Positions 1-6,855 of a DNA stretch of 16,860 nucleotides are shown piece by piece; the first letter of the stretch is position 1, and each line of letters begins with the position of its first letter. Source of the DNA: an uncultured Oscillibacter sp. (GTDB taxonomy: Bacteria > Bacillota > Clostridia > Oscillospirales > Oscillospiraceae); assembly GCA_910583695.1 (NCBI GenBank), contig CAJTZL010000056.1, forward strand, positions 1-16,860, written 5' to 3'. The notes beneath the pieces were generated by a model. The model worked only from the letters and a program-made list of their open reading frames with translations, made no database searches and was not told where the DNA came from. The position numbers were made by a program, and so were the translations under genes.

Positions 1-447
1 GAGGTAGTGGTCCCCCATGTCCTCGGCGGTGGTCTCGGTGCCGCCGGCGTCGGACCCGGCGTTGGGCTCCGTCAGGCCGAAGGCTCCCAGCTTCCGGCCG
101 GAGCAGAGGTCCGGGAGGTATTTCTTCTTCTGCTCCTCATTGCCGAAGGCGGCAATGGGGTAGGTGCCCAGGGAGGTGTGGGCGGAGAGGATAACCCCCG
201 CGCCGCCGTCCACCCGGGCCAGCTCCTCCACGGCGATGGCATAGCTCAGAGCGTCGGAGCCCGCGCCCTCGTACTCCGTGCCGTAGGGCAGGCCCATCAG
301 GCCCAGCTCTCCCATCTTCTTCACCGCCTCCGTGGGGAAGCGGTTCTCCTTGTCCAGCAGAAAGGCGATGGGCTTGATCTCGGCCTCCGCAAATTCCCGG
401 ACCTTCGCCCGGAGATCTTCGTGGGCCTGCGTGGTTTGATACAGCAT
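1..447 (-). CDS. acyl-CoA dehydrogenase, N-terminal part (cut by window edge)
   Basis: Flavoprotein that would oxidise a fatty acyl-CoA to the trans-2-enoyl-CoA, passing electrons to an electron-transfer flavoprotein. In butyrate-forming clostridia close relatives (Bcd) work the other way, reducing crotonyl-CoA. The 149 visible residues begin MLYQTTQAHEDLRAKVREFA and carry the N-terminal helical domain, the AYAIAVEEL-type helix (here LSYAIAVEELARVDGG) and the FAD/substrate-binding stretch FGLTEPNAGSDAGG at about residues 122-135. The catalytic Glu lies in the missing C-terminal half. The ATG is set by a perfect AAGGAGG at 456-462, eight bases upstream. It follows the Rrf2 gene by 65 bp with no convincing promoter between, so the two may be co-transcribed. 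Family is certain; chain-length preference and direction cannot be told from this fragment. Confidence 0.93.
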   Translation of the reverse strand, partial: MLYQTTQAHEDLRAKVREFAEAEIKPIAFLLDKENRFPTEAVKKMGELGLMGLPYGTEYEGAGSDALSYAIAVEELARVDGGAGVILSAHTSLGTYPIAAFGNEEQKKKYLPDLCSGRKLGAFGLTEPNAGSDAGGTETTAEDMGDHYL

Positions 448-512
448 GTTGGGTGCCTCCTTTTCCCATAATGGTCGGTTGTGGCATATGAAACGGACAA
501 CGCCTGGATACG

Positions 513-905
513 CTAGAAAATATCGCTCAGCGGCATGCGCCGGAGCTCCCGGTTCAGGGTTCCCTGGATGCGGCTGAGCTCCCGGCAGACGCCGCATCCG
601 CCCTTGGGGAAGTTCTCGCAGGAATAGCCCTCCCGCTGGCAGCGGTTGAGGAGGGGCGGCTCGCCGATGGACTGAAAGACGTCGTAAATGCTCAGCTCCT
701 CGCAGGGGCGCTTGAGAAAATACCCCCCGCTGACGCCGCGGCGGCTCTCCACAATGCCGGCGGACAGCAGGCGGTTCAGCAGCTTCAAGGTGATGGCCTT
801 CTGCATATGCTCTTTTCGGGCCACGGCGGCGGCGGAGAGCTGCCCGTCCTGGTGCAGTGCCCGGAGGATGCGCAGCGTATAATCCATTTCTCTTGTTACC
901 AGCAA
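513..905 (-). CDS. Rrf2-family transcriptional regulator with four cysteines
   Basis: DNA-binding winged-helix regulator of the Rrf2 family (IscR, NsrR, CymR relatives), about 130 residues, which is the usual length. The N-terminus from the chosen start reads MLVTREMDYTLRILRAL, the normal Rrf2 opening. A recognition-helix region follows (KAITLKLLNRLLSAGIVESRRGVSGGYFL), then a cysteine cluster C-x6-C-x7-C-x2-C (CQREGYSC...CGVC) in the sensory loop, suggesting an Fe-S cluster or thiol sensing; the ligand set is inferred. I chose the TTG at 905-903 because GAGGTG lies just upstream and it gives the family's N-terminus. An in-frame ATG at 980 would add 25 unrelated residues and sits almost on the predicted transcription start. 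The acyl-CoA dehydrogenase just downstream is a plausible target, but this is inference. Confidence 0.9.
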   Translation of the reverse strand: MLVTREMDYTLRILRALHQDGQLSAAAVARKEHMQKAITLKLLNRLLSAGIVESRRGVSGGYFLKRPCEELSIYDVFQSIGEPPLLNRCQREGYSCENFPKGGCGVCRELSRIQGTLNRELRRMPLSDIF

Positions 906-989
906 AAAAACACCTCGATTGCACTTACAGAGCGGCGGGGCGGGCAATGTGTATAACCTGAGCCCCTTTATATTGTACATATTTCGTTA

Positions 990-1017
990 ATTATACCAGA
1001 GCTGAGCAAAAAGTCAA
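990..1017 (-). promoter_or_regulatory. sigma-A-type promoter of the Rrf2 gene
   Basis: On the minus strand TTGACT (1017-1012) and a perfect TATAAT (995-990) are separated by 16 bp. Transcription would start near 983, leaving a leader of about 78 nt before the TTG start at 905. The AT-rich start region includes the 6-bp palindrome TGTACA. Rrf2 proteins often control their own promoters, so an operator could lie here, but I cannot define one. Confidence 0.75.
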
Positions 1018-1058
1018 TGTGCTCCTGAAAAAAAGAGGAAAAAATTGGTTGGTGTGAC

Positions 1059-1100
1059 AAAAAACGCCGGCCGGTTTCAGCGAAACCAACCAGCGTTTTT
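1059..1100 (-). terminator. Rho-independent terminator of the yfmF-yfmH-lgt-folD operon
   Basis: Just after the folD stop, the minus strand forms a long stem around the loop GCT (arms ending GGTTTC and GAAACC, with one or two mismatches), followed by six T residues. The A-rich side opposite the T run extends the pairing. It separates the folD operon from the Rrf2 promoter about 45 bp further on. The plus strand also ends in five T residues, so it could work both ways, though no plus-strand gene is seen before it. Confidence 0.85.
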
Positions 1101-1108
1101 GCAACTCC

Positions 1109-1951
1109 TTAGCAGTTCCGCCGGAATCGGGCGGCCCGGAGGACATTTTGCAGCAGGCAGGTCCGGGTCATGGGGCCCACGCCGCCGGGGACCGGGGTGA
1201 GGAAGCCCGCCACGGACTCCACCGCCGGGAAGTCCACATCCCCGGTGAGCCTGCCGTCGGCCCCCCGGTTCATGGCCACGTCGACGACCGCCGCCCCGGG
1301 CTTCACCATGTCCGCCGTCACGAGGTCCGGACGGCCGGCGGCGGAAACCAGAATGTCCGCCTGACGGGTCAGAGCGGGCAGGTCTTGGGTCTTGGAGTGG
1401 CAGAGGGTGACGGTGCCGTTCCGGGTGGTGAGAAGCTGGGCCAGGGGGCGGCCCACCAGGAGGCTGCGCCCAAGGATGAGGCAGCGGCGGCCCTGAATGG
1501 GGATCGCATAGGCGTCCAGCAGCTCCAGGACTCCGGCGGGGGTGCAGGGGAGAAAGCGGGGCTCCCCCAGGGCCAGCAGCCCGGCGTTCAGGGGATGGAA
1601 GCAGTCCACATCCTTCTCCGGGGAGAGGGCGTGGAGAATGGGCCGGGAGTCCAGGCCCATTGGCAGGGGAAGCTGGACCAGGATGCCGTCCACGTCCTCG
1701 TCCCGATTCAGCGTGTCCACCAGGACCAGCAGCTCCTCCTGGGAGACCTCCGCCGGGAGGCGGTGGGTCCGGGTGCGGATGCCGCATTCGGCGCAGTCCC
1801 GCTCCTTGCCCCGGACGTACACCAGGGAGGCGGGGTCCTCCCCCGCCAGCACCACCGCCAGCATGGGGGGGGTGGGCAGGGCGGCGGCCTCCCTCCGGAT
1901 GCGCTCCTTGAGTTTGGCGGCCAGGGCCGCGCCGTCAAGCCGGACTGCCAT
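1109..1951 (-). CDS. folD: FolD, methylene-THF dehydrogenase / methenyl-THF cyclohydrolase
   Basis: Cytoplasmic bifunctional enzyme that interconverts 5,10-methylene-, 5,10-methenyl- and 10-formyl-tetrahydrofolate, using NADP(H), for purine and formyl-Met synthesis and one-carbon flow. The 280 residues match the usual 280-290. Visible signatures are YVRGK (Tyr45 and Lys49, the expected catalytic pair), QLPLP (93-97), PEKDVDCF (111-118), the Rossmann-side motif GRSLLVGRP (161-169) and TPVPGGVGPMT (252-262). In the folate-site motif the usual Gly of KDVDGF is Cys117, a small oddity. The start overlaps the end of lgt by 17 bp, so it is the last gene of the leftward operon and is probably translated with lgt. 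A strong terminator follows. Confidence 0.97.
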   Translation of the reverse strand: MAVRLDGAALAAKLKERIRREAAALPTPPMLAVVLAGEDPASLVYVRGKERDCAECGIRTRTHRLPAEVSQEELLVLVDTLNRDEDVDGILVQLPLPMGLDSRPILHALSPEKDVDCFHPLNAGLLALGEPRFLPCTPAGVLELLDAYAIPIQGRRCLILGRSLLVGRPLAQLLTTRNGTVTLCHSKTQDLPALTRQADILVSAAGRPDLVTADMVKPGAAVVDVAMNRGADGRLTGDVDFPAVESVAGFLTPVPGGVGPMTRTCLLQNVLRAARFRRNC

Positions 1952-2942
1952 TGGAGCCTCCTTCCGGTTTTGCAGGGGCCTCTCCTCCGGCGGGCGCCGC
2001 TCCGCCTGCCTGGGCGGGAGACGGTTCCATATCTGCCTGGGCGGCCTCCGCCGCCACGCGGTTCACCAGCAGGTCCTGGGGGGAGTGCGGCTTGATTTTG
2101 ATTTCGTAGAACAGGGCCAGGACCGCAATGAGAACCATGACGGCGCTGAGGGCCTGGGAGACCCGGATGGGCCGGCCGAAGAGGGTCCAGTCAAAGAGGT
2201 ACAGGCTGTCGGTCCGCAGGCCCTCAATCCAGGCCCGACCCAGGCCGTACCAGAGGAAGTAGAACCAGGTGTTCTCCCCGTCGAACCGGCGGCTTCTGGA
2301 GACCACGAAGAGAATCAGAAGCAGTCCCACGAGGTTCCAGAGGCTCTCATAGAAAAAGGTGGGATGGACCTCCACGTACTCGGCGGCGCTGGTCCAAAGG
2401 CGCATCCGCCAGGGCAGGTCCGTCAGGCCGCCGAAGGCTTCCCGGTTGATGAAGTTGGCCCAGCGGCCGATGATCTGGCCCAGCAGCAGTCCCATGACCG
2501 CCAGATCCGCCAGGGCTCCGAAGGGAATCTTTTTGAATCGGGTAAAGAGAAAGGCTGCCAGGGCCCCGGCGATGACGGTGCCGTAGATGGCGATGCCGCC
2601 GTCCCAGATGGCGACGACCCGGCTCCAGTCCAGGGCCCCGGAGGCATCCCGGTAGAGGTCCAGATAGAAGAGGACGTAATAGATGCGGGACCCCAGGATG
2701 CAGCAGGGCACCGCCCAGAGGACGAAGTCCAGCACGTGGTCCTCCGTCAGGCCGTAGCGCCTGGCCTGCCGCATGCACAGCAGCAGCCCCGCCAGAAGGC
2801 CCAGGGCCAGGATGATGCCGTACCAGTAAATTCCGTGGCCTATGTGGATGGCAATGGGGTCCGGGTTCCATTCCCAGCTTCCAAAAAGACCCGGGAAGCT
2901 GATGGGCATGTCTTTCAGCGCGGTCAGTTCAGGTGCGGACAT
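1935..2942 (-). CDS. lgt: Lgt, phosphatidylglycerol-prolipoprotein diacylglyceryl transferase
   Basis: Membrane enzyme that transfers diacylglycerol from phosphatidylglycerol to the lipobox cysteine of prolipoproteins, the first step of lipoprotein maturation. Seen in the 335 residues: an early HIGHGIYWYG segment (33-42), GSRIYYVLF (84-92), IWDGGIAIYG (112-121), the Lgt signature GRWANFINRE (159-168, carrying the essential Arg and Asn), HPTFFYES (193-200), GLGRAWIEGLRTDSL (233-247) and about seven hydrophobic segments. The ATG at 2942 has AAGGAGG six bases upstream; the longer open frame to 3113 is only a shadow over yfmH. It starts one base after the yfmH stop and overlaps folD. The last roughly 45 residues are an Ala/Pro/Gly/Glu-rich tail that is probably disordered and not part of the catalytic core. 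Confidence 0.96.
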   Translation of the reverse strand: MSAPELTALKDMPISFPGLFGSWEWNPDPIAIHIGHGIYWYGIILALGLLAGLLLCMRQARRYGLTEDHVLDFVLWAVPCCILGSRIYYVLFYLDLYRDASGALDWSRVVAIWDGGIAIYGTVIAGALAAFLFTRFKKIPFGALADLAVMGLLLGQIIGRWANFINREAFGGLTDLPWRMRLWTSAAEYVEVHPTFFYESLWNLVGLLLILFVVSRSRRFDGENTWFYFLWYGLGRAWIEGLRTDSLYLFDWTLFGRPIRVSQALSAVMVLIAVLALFYEIKIKPHSPQDLLVNRVAAEAAQADMEPSPAQAGGAAPAGGEAPAKPEGGSNGSPA

Positions 2943-2943
2943 A

Positions 2944-4215
2944 TCAAGCCTCCTTGGGGACGATTTCCGACAGGGCCCACCGCTCCTGGACCAGATTCTC
3001 CCGAAGGAAAGCCAGCACGTCCTCCTGGGTGACGGAGTCGAAGACCTGGGGGAAGCGGAAGGGATCGTAGCCGCCGAAGCAGCCCTCGGTGAGGGAGACG
3101 GCGATGTTCTCAAAGGAATTCAGCCCCCGGAGGTTGGAGCCGAAGCTGGCCCGGAGGGTCCGCTGGAAGAAGTCCTGGTCCACGCCCTCCCGGAGCAGGC
3201 GGTCCGCCTCCTCCTGGAGGGCGGCAGCCACGGCCCGGGGCTCCTTGCTCTCGCCGCCGGCGTAGAGGAAGGCCGCGCCGGGCATCAGCTCATAGGCTCC
3301 GCCGAAGCTGGCGTTGATGAGGCCCTGGCTGTAGAGCCGCTGGTACAGGGGGCTGGACTCGCCGAAGAGCAGGTCGCAGGCCAGATCGCCCAGGATCATG
3401 CAGCGGAGGCGGTCCTCCCCCTCCGGCACCGGGCGGCACTTGTAGCCCGCCAGGAATTGGGGGCTGGAGACCTCCATGGCCAGACGGGTCTCCCGCTTTG
3501 CGGGGGTCTCCGGCTCGTCGCCGTAGTCCCGGGGAATCACCGGGCCGCCCTCCCGGGGGAGCACGCGGCGGGCCAGATCGGCAACCTTCTCCGGGTCCAC
3601 ATTGCCCACCACCGTCAAGATCATGTTGGAGGGGGTGTAGAAGGCCCTGTGGCAGTCGTAGAGTGTCTCCGCCGTGATGTGGGAGATGCTCTCCACGGTT
3701 CCGGCGATGGAGGTCCGGGCGGTGGAGACCTGATAGAGGGCCCGGAGCAGCCGGGCATAGATCTGCCAGTCGGGGTTGTCCTCAATCATGCGGATCTCCT
3801 GGCCGATAATGCCCTGCTCCTTGTCCACGCTCTCCTGGGTGAAGTAGGGGATGGAGACGAAGGACAGCAGAATCTCCAGGTTCTCGTCAAAATGGTCCGT
3901 GGAGTCGAAGTAGTACCCGGTCATGGCGTTGGAGGTGAAGGCGTTGGGCTCCGCGCCGTTTTTCGCCAATTCCTGAAGGGCGTTGCCCTCCTTGGTATCG
4001 AACATCTTGTGCTCCAGATAGTGGGCGATGCCGGCGGGGGTGTCCAGCCATTGGCCGTTCAAGTGGAAGCGGGTGTCCATGCCGCCGTAGCGGGTGGCGA
4101 AGAAGGCGTATTTCTTGGCGTGGTCCGGCTTGGGAATCACCCGGATTTCCAGGCCGTTGGGCAGAGTTTCGCAGCAGACGGTCTCGCCCAGGCGTTCGTA
4201 GAAAACGGGTTTCAT
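2944..4215 (-). CDS. yfmH: YfmH-type M16 zinc peptidase (active member of the pair)
   Basis: Insulinase-family (M16) metallopeptidase of 423 residues. The inverted zinc motif is intact as HYLEH (His65, Glu68, His69), and EQGIIGQEI supplies the downstream acidic residues Glu133 and Glu140, the latter the expected third ligand. The C-terminal half holds the second M16 domain. In Firmicutes this protein pairs with a motif-less partner, and the pair is named for association with the 5-aminopentanol modification of elongation factor P in Bacillus; the substrate is not established here. The ATG at 4215 overlaps the yfmF stop as ATGA and has an AAGGAGG site, so translation is probably coupled and a 1:1 complex is likely. 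lgt follows after one base. Confidence 0.92.
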   Translation of the reverse strand: MKPVFYERLGETVCCETLPNGLEIRVIPKPDHAKKYAFFATRYGGMDTRFHLNGQWLDTPAGIAHYLEHKMFDTKEGNALQELAKNGAEPNAFTSNAMTGYYFDSTDHFDENLEILLSFVSIPYFTQESVDKEQGIIGQEIRMIEDNPDWQIYARLLRALYQVSTARTSIAGTVESISHITAETLYDCHRAFYTPSNMILTVVGNVDPEKVADLARRVLPREGGPVIPRDYGDEPETPAKRETRLAMEVSSPQFLAGYKCRPVPEGEDRLRCMILGDLACDLLFGESSPLYQRLYSQGLINASFGGAYELMPGAAFLYAGGESKEPRAVAAALQEEADRLLREGVDQDFFQRTLRASFGSNLRGLNSFENIAVSLTEGCFGGYDPFRFPQVFDSVTQEDVLAFLRENLVQERWALSEIVPKEA

Positions 4216-5474
4216 GTCTCCGCCTCCTTTCCCTGTAAGAAGTATACGGTATCCAGCTTCACCGTGCCCATGGCCGCAAAAATACGCTCCGGGGTGACGG
4301 CGCGGACCTGGTCCGCCAGATCCTCCGGGGACTCGTCCCGGCCGGTGGCGGCCTGTCCCAGGTAGAAGTTCTCCAGCTTCCCCTGGGAGTCTCCCATAGA
4401 GGCGTAGGCGTTCAGCAGGGTGCTCCGGGCGGCCTCCAGCTCCCAATCCTCCAGCCGCCCCTTCTGAACGGCTTCCAGCTGGGCGCAGATTTCGTCATAG
4501 GCTCTTTGGTAGTTCTCGAACTCAATGCCGGAGGAGACGGTGATGAGCCCCTTGTACCGGTGGAAGAGAGAGGAGGCGTAGTAGCAGAGGGACAGCTTCT
4601 CCCGGACGTTCAGGAAGAGCTTGGAGTTGCTGCTGCCGCCAAAGAGGGTGTTGCCCAGCAGCAGGGCGGCGTCGTCGCCGCTGCCGCAGGAGAAGCCCAT
4701 GCCAAGCTTGCCCTGGGTGACGTCCAGCCGCTCCGTGAGGAAGCGGGGCTCCTCCGGCAGGACGTGGGGCGCCCGCTCCGGCGGGGGGGCGATGTCCCTC
4801 CGGGGCAGGTCCGCCAGGGCGGAGCGGAGGGCATCCTCCACCCGGGAGCGCTCCGCGCTGCCGCTGTAGAAAATCTCCAGCCGGGAGGAGGCGATCAGCT
4901 CCCGGTAGGCATCAAAGAGCAGCTGGGGATGGAGGGCGGCGCTGATCTGCTCGTTGCCGAGGCGGGGCACGCCGTAGGGCTCCCCGGTGCACATCTCCTG
5001 GAGGAGGCGGCTGTCGGCATAGGAGCGCTTGTCGTTCAGGATGCTGCGGATGGCGTCGATGAGGTTGGTTTTCTCGCTTTCAAAGTACTCCTCCAGGAAC
5101 AGGCCGTCCCGGGTGACGGGATGACAGATCAGCTCTCCCAGGAGGCTGGCCGCGGGCTCCAGCAGGCGTTCGCCCCCGGGGGCGAAGCTGTCGTCAATGA
5201 GGCTGGCCACGAAGCCCACGCACTGGGACTCCCCCTTCTTGCGGATGGTGGCGTCGATCCGGGCGCCGTAGAGCTGGTCCAGACGCTGGGCCAGGGCTCC
5301 CATGTCCGGGCAGGAGACGGTGCCTCGGCGGAGAATGGAGTCCAGGAGGGCGTTGGCGGAAGCGGTTTCCCATTTCAGGGGAACCACGAACTGGGCGGAG
5401 AGGAGGCTTGTCTTGAATTTCTTCGCCGGGAGGTACGTGAGGAACACGCCACCGGCGAGCTGGGTTCTTGTCAC
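4212..5474 (-). CDS. yfmF: YfmF-type M16 homologue lacking the zinc motif
   Basis: M16-fold partner protein of 420 residues, first gene of the leftward operon. Where an active M16 enzyme carries HxxEH, this protein reads ASANALLDSILRRGT (about 38-52), so it cannot bind catalytic zinc there. It does keep the M16 fold marks such as KTNLIDAIRSILNDKRSYA and the substrate-side region LGNTLFGGSSNSKLF...REKLSLCYYAS. It probably serves as the structural or substrate-positioning subunit for YfmH, as in other active/inactive M16 pairs. The start is the GTG at 5474: AAGGAG lies nine bases upstream and the protein then opens at TRTQLAGGVFLTYLPAKKFK. The frame stays open far upstream across spoIIP, but that extension is not real. 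A good promoter lies about 60 bp upstream. Confidence 0.9.
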   Translation of the reverse strand: MTRTQLAGGVFLTYLPAKKFKTSLLSAQFVVPLKWETASANALLDSILRRGTVSCPDMGALAQRLDQLYGARIDATIRKKGESQCVGFVASLIDDSFAPGGERLLEPAASLLGELICHPVTRDGLFLEEYFESEKTNLIDAIRSILNDKRSYADSRLLQEMCTGEPYGVPRLGNEQISAALHPQLLFDAYRELIASSRLEIFYSGSAERSRVEDALRSALADLPRRDIAPPPERAPHVLPEEPRFLTERLDVTQGKLGMGFSCGSGDDAALLLGNTLFGGSSNSKLFLNVREKLSLCYYASSLFHRYKGLITVSSGIEFENYQRAYDEICAQLEAVQKGRLEDWELEAARSTLLNAYASMGDSQGKLENFYLGQAATGRDESPEDLADQVRAVTPERIFAAMGTVKLDTVYFLQGKEAET

Positions 5475-5530
5475 TGAGTTCAGCTCCTTTTGTGGAATCG
5501 GGTCTTTGCCAAGGCTGTCATTCGTATCCA

Positions 5531-5559
5531 AGTATATACTGAATGGGGCGGGATTGCAA
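5531..5559 (-). promoter_or_regulatory. sigma-A-type promoter of the yfmF-yfmH-lgt-folD operon
   Basis: On the minus strand TTGCAA (5559-5554) and TATACT (5536-5531) are separated by exactly 17 bp. Transcription would begin near 5524, giving a leader of about 50 nt before the GTG start of yfmF. It lies in the 138-bp divergent gap shared with spoIIP. I could not place a convincing sigma-E promoter for spoIIP in the same gap, although sigma-E control would be expected from the family. Confidence 0.7.
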
Positions 5560-5612
5560 GACTGACATATTTCCCGCCCGCCGGACATAGGTTGTCCCAG
5601 AGGTGAGCGGAT

Positions 5613-6839
5613 ATGAAACAAAAGAAAACTCTGATCAGGGTCCTCCGGCGGGTGGAGGCGGCCCTTCTGGCGGCGGGGACGCTGTGGGCCGCCGCCGTCA
5701 CCGCCGGGAGCGACAGCGCGGCGGCGGCCTTCTCCGCCCTGGCGGAGGCTTTGCCGGAGCGGATGCTCCGCTGGGAGCTGGGGGATTTGTGGTCCGGGGA
5801 CGGCCTGTCCCCGGCGGCGGCGCTGACCATCGGGGAGTCCCCGCTGCTGCTGGCGGCCCGGGGGGAGGTGGCGGAGCTCCAGGCCCTGGAGCGGCAGGAG
5901 CCGCCGGAGGAGGACGGGGAGACCCAGGCCCCCGTCCGGGCCCCGGTGGAGGAGACCCCGGTGGAGCCCGCGGCCCCGGCGGCGGCGGACAACGGCGTTC
6001 CCGCCAAGACGCTGATTCCCACGGACCCCAGCGGATACACCGTCTGCGGGCGGGTGTACATCAGCAATTCCACCAGCCATGAGCTGTCCGTCTCGGAGCT
6101 CCAGAAGCCCTTTGCCGCCGCCCTGGGGGAGGGGGAGCCCCAGGTGCTGATTCTCCACACCCATGGCAGCGAAGCCTATACCCCCGTCCCGGGGACGGAG
6201 GGAATCGTCTGGTCCGGGGACTACCGGACCACGGACTACCGCTACAACGTGGTGCGGGTGGGGGACGAGATGGCGGAGGTTCTGGGGGAGGCGGGGATTT
6301 CCGTCCTCCATGACCGGACGCTCTACGACTATCCCAGCTACACCGGGGCCTATGACCGGGCCCTGGCCGCCATCCGGAAACACCTGGAGCGCTATCCCTC
6401 CATTCGCTTCATCCTGGATGTCCACCGGGACGCCATCGAGGACGGCCAGGGAAACCAGTACAAGGCGGTGTCGGAGGTGGAGGGCGTGGGCGTCCCGGCT
6501 CAGATGTCCCTGGTGATGGGCAGCGACGGCAGCGGCCTGGAGCATCCGGACTGGCTGGAAAATCTGCGGCTGGCGGCGGCGGTGCAGCAGGATATTCTGG
6601 AGCACTATCCCACGCTGATGCGGCCGGTGCTGCTGCGGAACTCCCGGTATAATCAGCATGCCTCCACGGGGTCCCTGCTGCTGGAGGTGGGAGCCGCCGG
6701 GAACTCCCCGGAGGAGGCGGTGCTGGCGGGACGGCTCTTCGCGGAGCGGCTGGCGGCGGTGCTGCTGGAAAAGGGGGAGAACGGAGAGGACGGCGGGGAA
6801 CATGCCGGAGAAGCGGAAGAACTGGCGGCGGCTTCGTGA
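5613..6839 (+). CDS. spoIIP: SpoIIP, stage II sporulation peptidoglycan hydrolase
   Basis: Membrane-anchored cell-wall hydrolase needed for engulfment of the forespore. The known family has N-acetylmuramoyl-L-alanine amidase and endopeptidase activity and acts with SpoIID and SpoIIM. Seen in the 408 residues: an N-terminal membrane anchor (about 12-32), a low-complexity Ala/Pro/Glu-rich linker (about 85-128), then the SpoIIP domain with ILHTHGSEAYTP (His182, His184, Glu187), YDYPSYTGAYDR (238-249), FILDVHRDAI (His271), and NQHASTGSLLLEVG (His349, Glu358), covering the expected zinc and catalytic residues. The ATG has AGAGGTGA six bases upstream. It is divergent from yfmF and is not next to gpr, its neighbour in many Firmicutes. 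The last codons form half of the terminator stem. This gene is the main evidence that the host forms spores. Confidence 0.95.
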   Translation: MKQKKTLIRVLRRVEAALLAAGTLWAAAVTAGSDSAAAAFSALAEALPERMLRWELGDLWSGDGLSPAAALTIGESPLLLAARGEVAELQALERQEPPEEDGETQAPVRAPVEETPVEPAAPAAADNGVPAKTLIPTDPSGYTVCGRVYISNSTSHELSVSELQKPFAAALGEGEPQVLILHTHGSEAYTPVPGTEGIVWSGDYRTTDYRYNVVRVGDEMAEVLGEAGISVLHDRTLYDYPSYTGAYDRALAAIRKHLERYPSIRFILDVHRDAIEDGQGNQYKAVSEVEGVGVPAQMSLVMGSDGSGLEHPDWLENLRLAAAVQQDILEHYPTLMRPVLLRNSRYNQHASTGSLLLEVGAAGNSPEEAVLAGRLFAERLAAVLLEKGENGEDGGEHAGEAEELAAAS

Positions 6840-6851
6840 GAAGCCGCCGCC
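6824..6851. terminator. bidirectional terminator between spoIIP and the SMI1/KNR4 gene
   Basis: A perfect 12-bp stem (6824-6835 with 6840-6851) closes a four-base loop GTGA. The left arm is the last coding part of spoIIP and its TGA stop lies in the loop. On the plus strand the stem is followed by GGTTTTA; on the minus strand by a weaker T-containing stretch. It lies between two converging genes and can serve both. Confidence 0.8.
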
Positions 6852-6855
6852 GGTT

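Noticed and set aside
971..980. TGTACA palindrome near the Rrf2 transcription start as an operator
   Set aside because: Only six bases are symmetric and the flanks do not pair, so it is not enough to call a binding site.
2943..3113. N-terminal extension of lgt
   Set aside because: It overlaps yfmH in another frame, is Ser/Pro/Arg-rich noise, and the ATG at 2942 has a perfect ribosome site.
2842..4365. 507-codon plus-strand open frame opposite lgt and yfmH
   Set aside because: It is antisense to two recognisable genes and composed mostly of Gly, Ala, Val and His without domain features.
5475..5612. Sigma-E promoter for spoIIP
   Set aside because: Family knowledge predicts one, but no -35/-10 pair of the right sequence and spacing stood out in the gap.
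5475..6803. Long N-terminal extension of the yfmF frame beneath spoIIP
   Set aside because: The real GTG start at 5474 has a ribosome site and a promoter just upstream; the extension is the antisense of spoIIP and has no family match.
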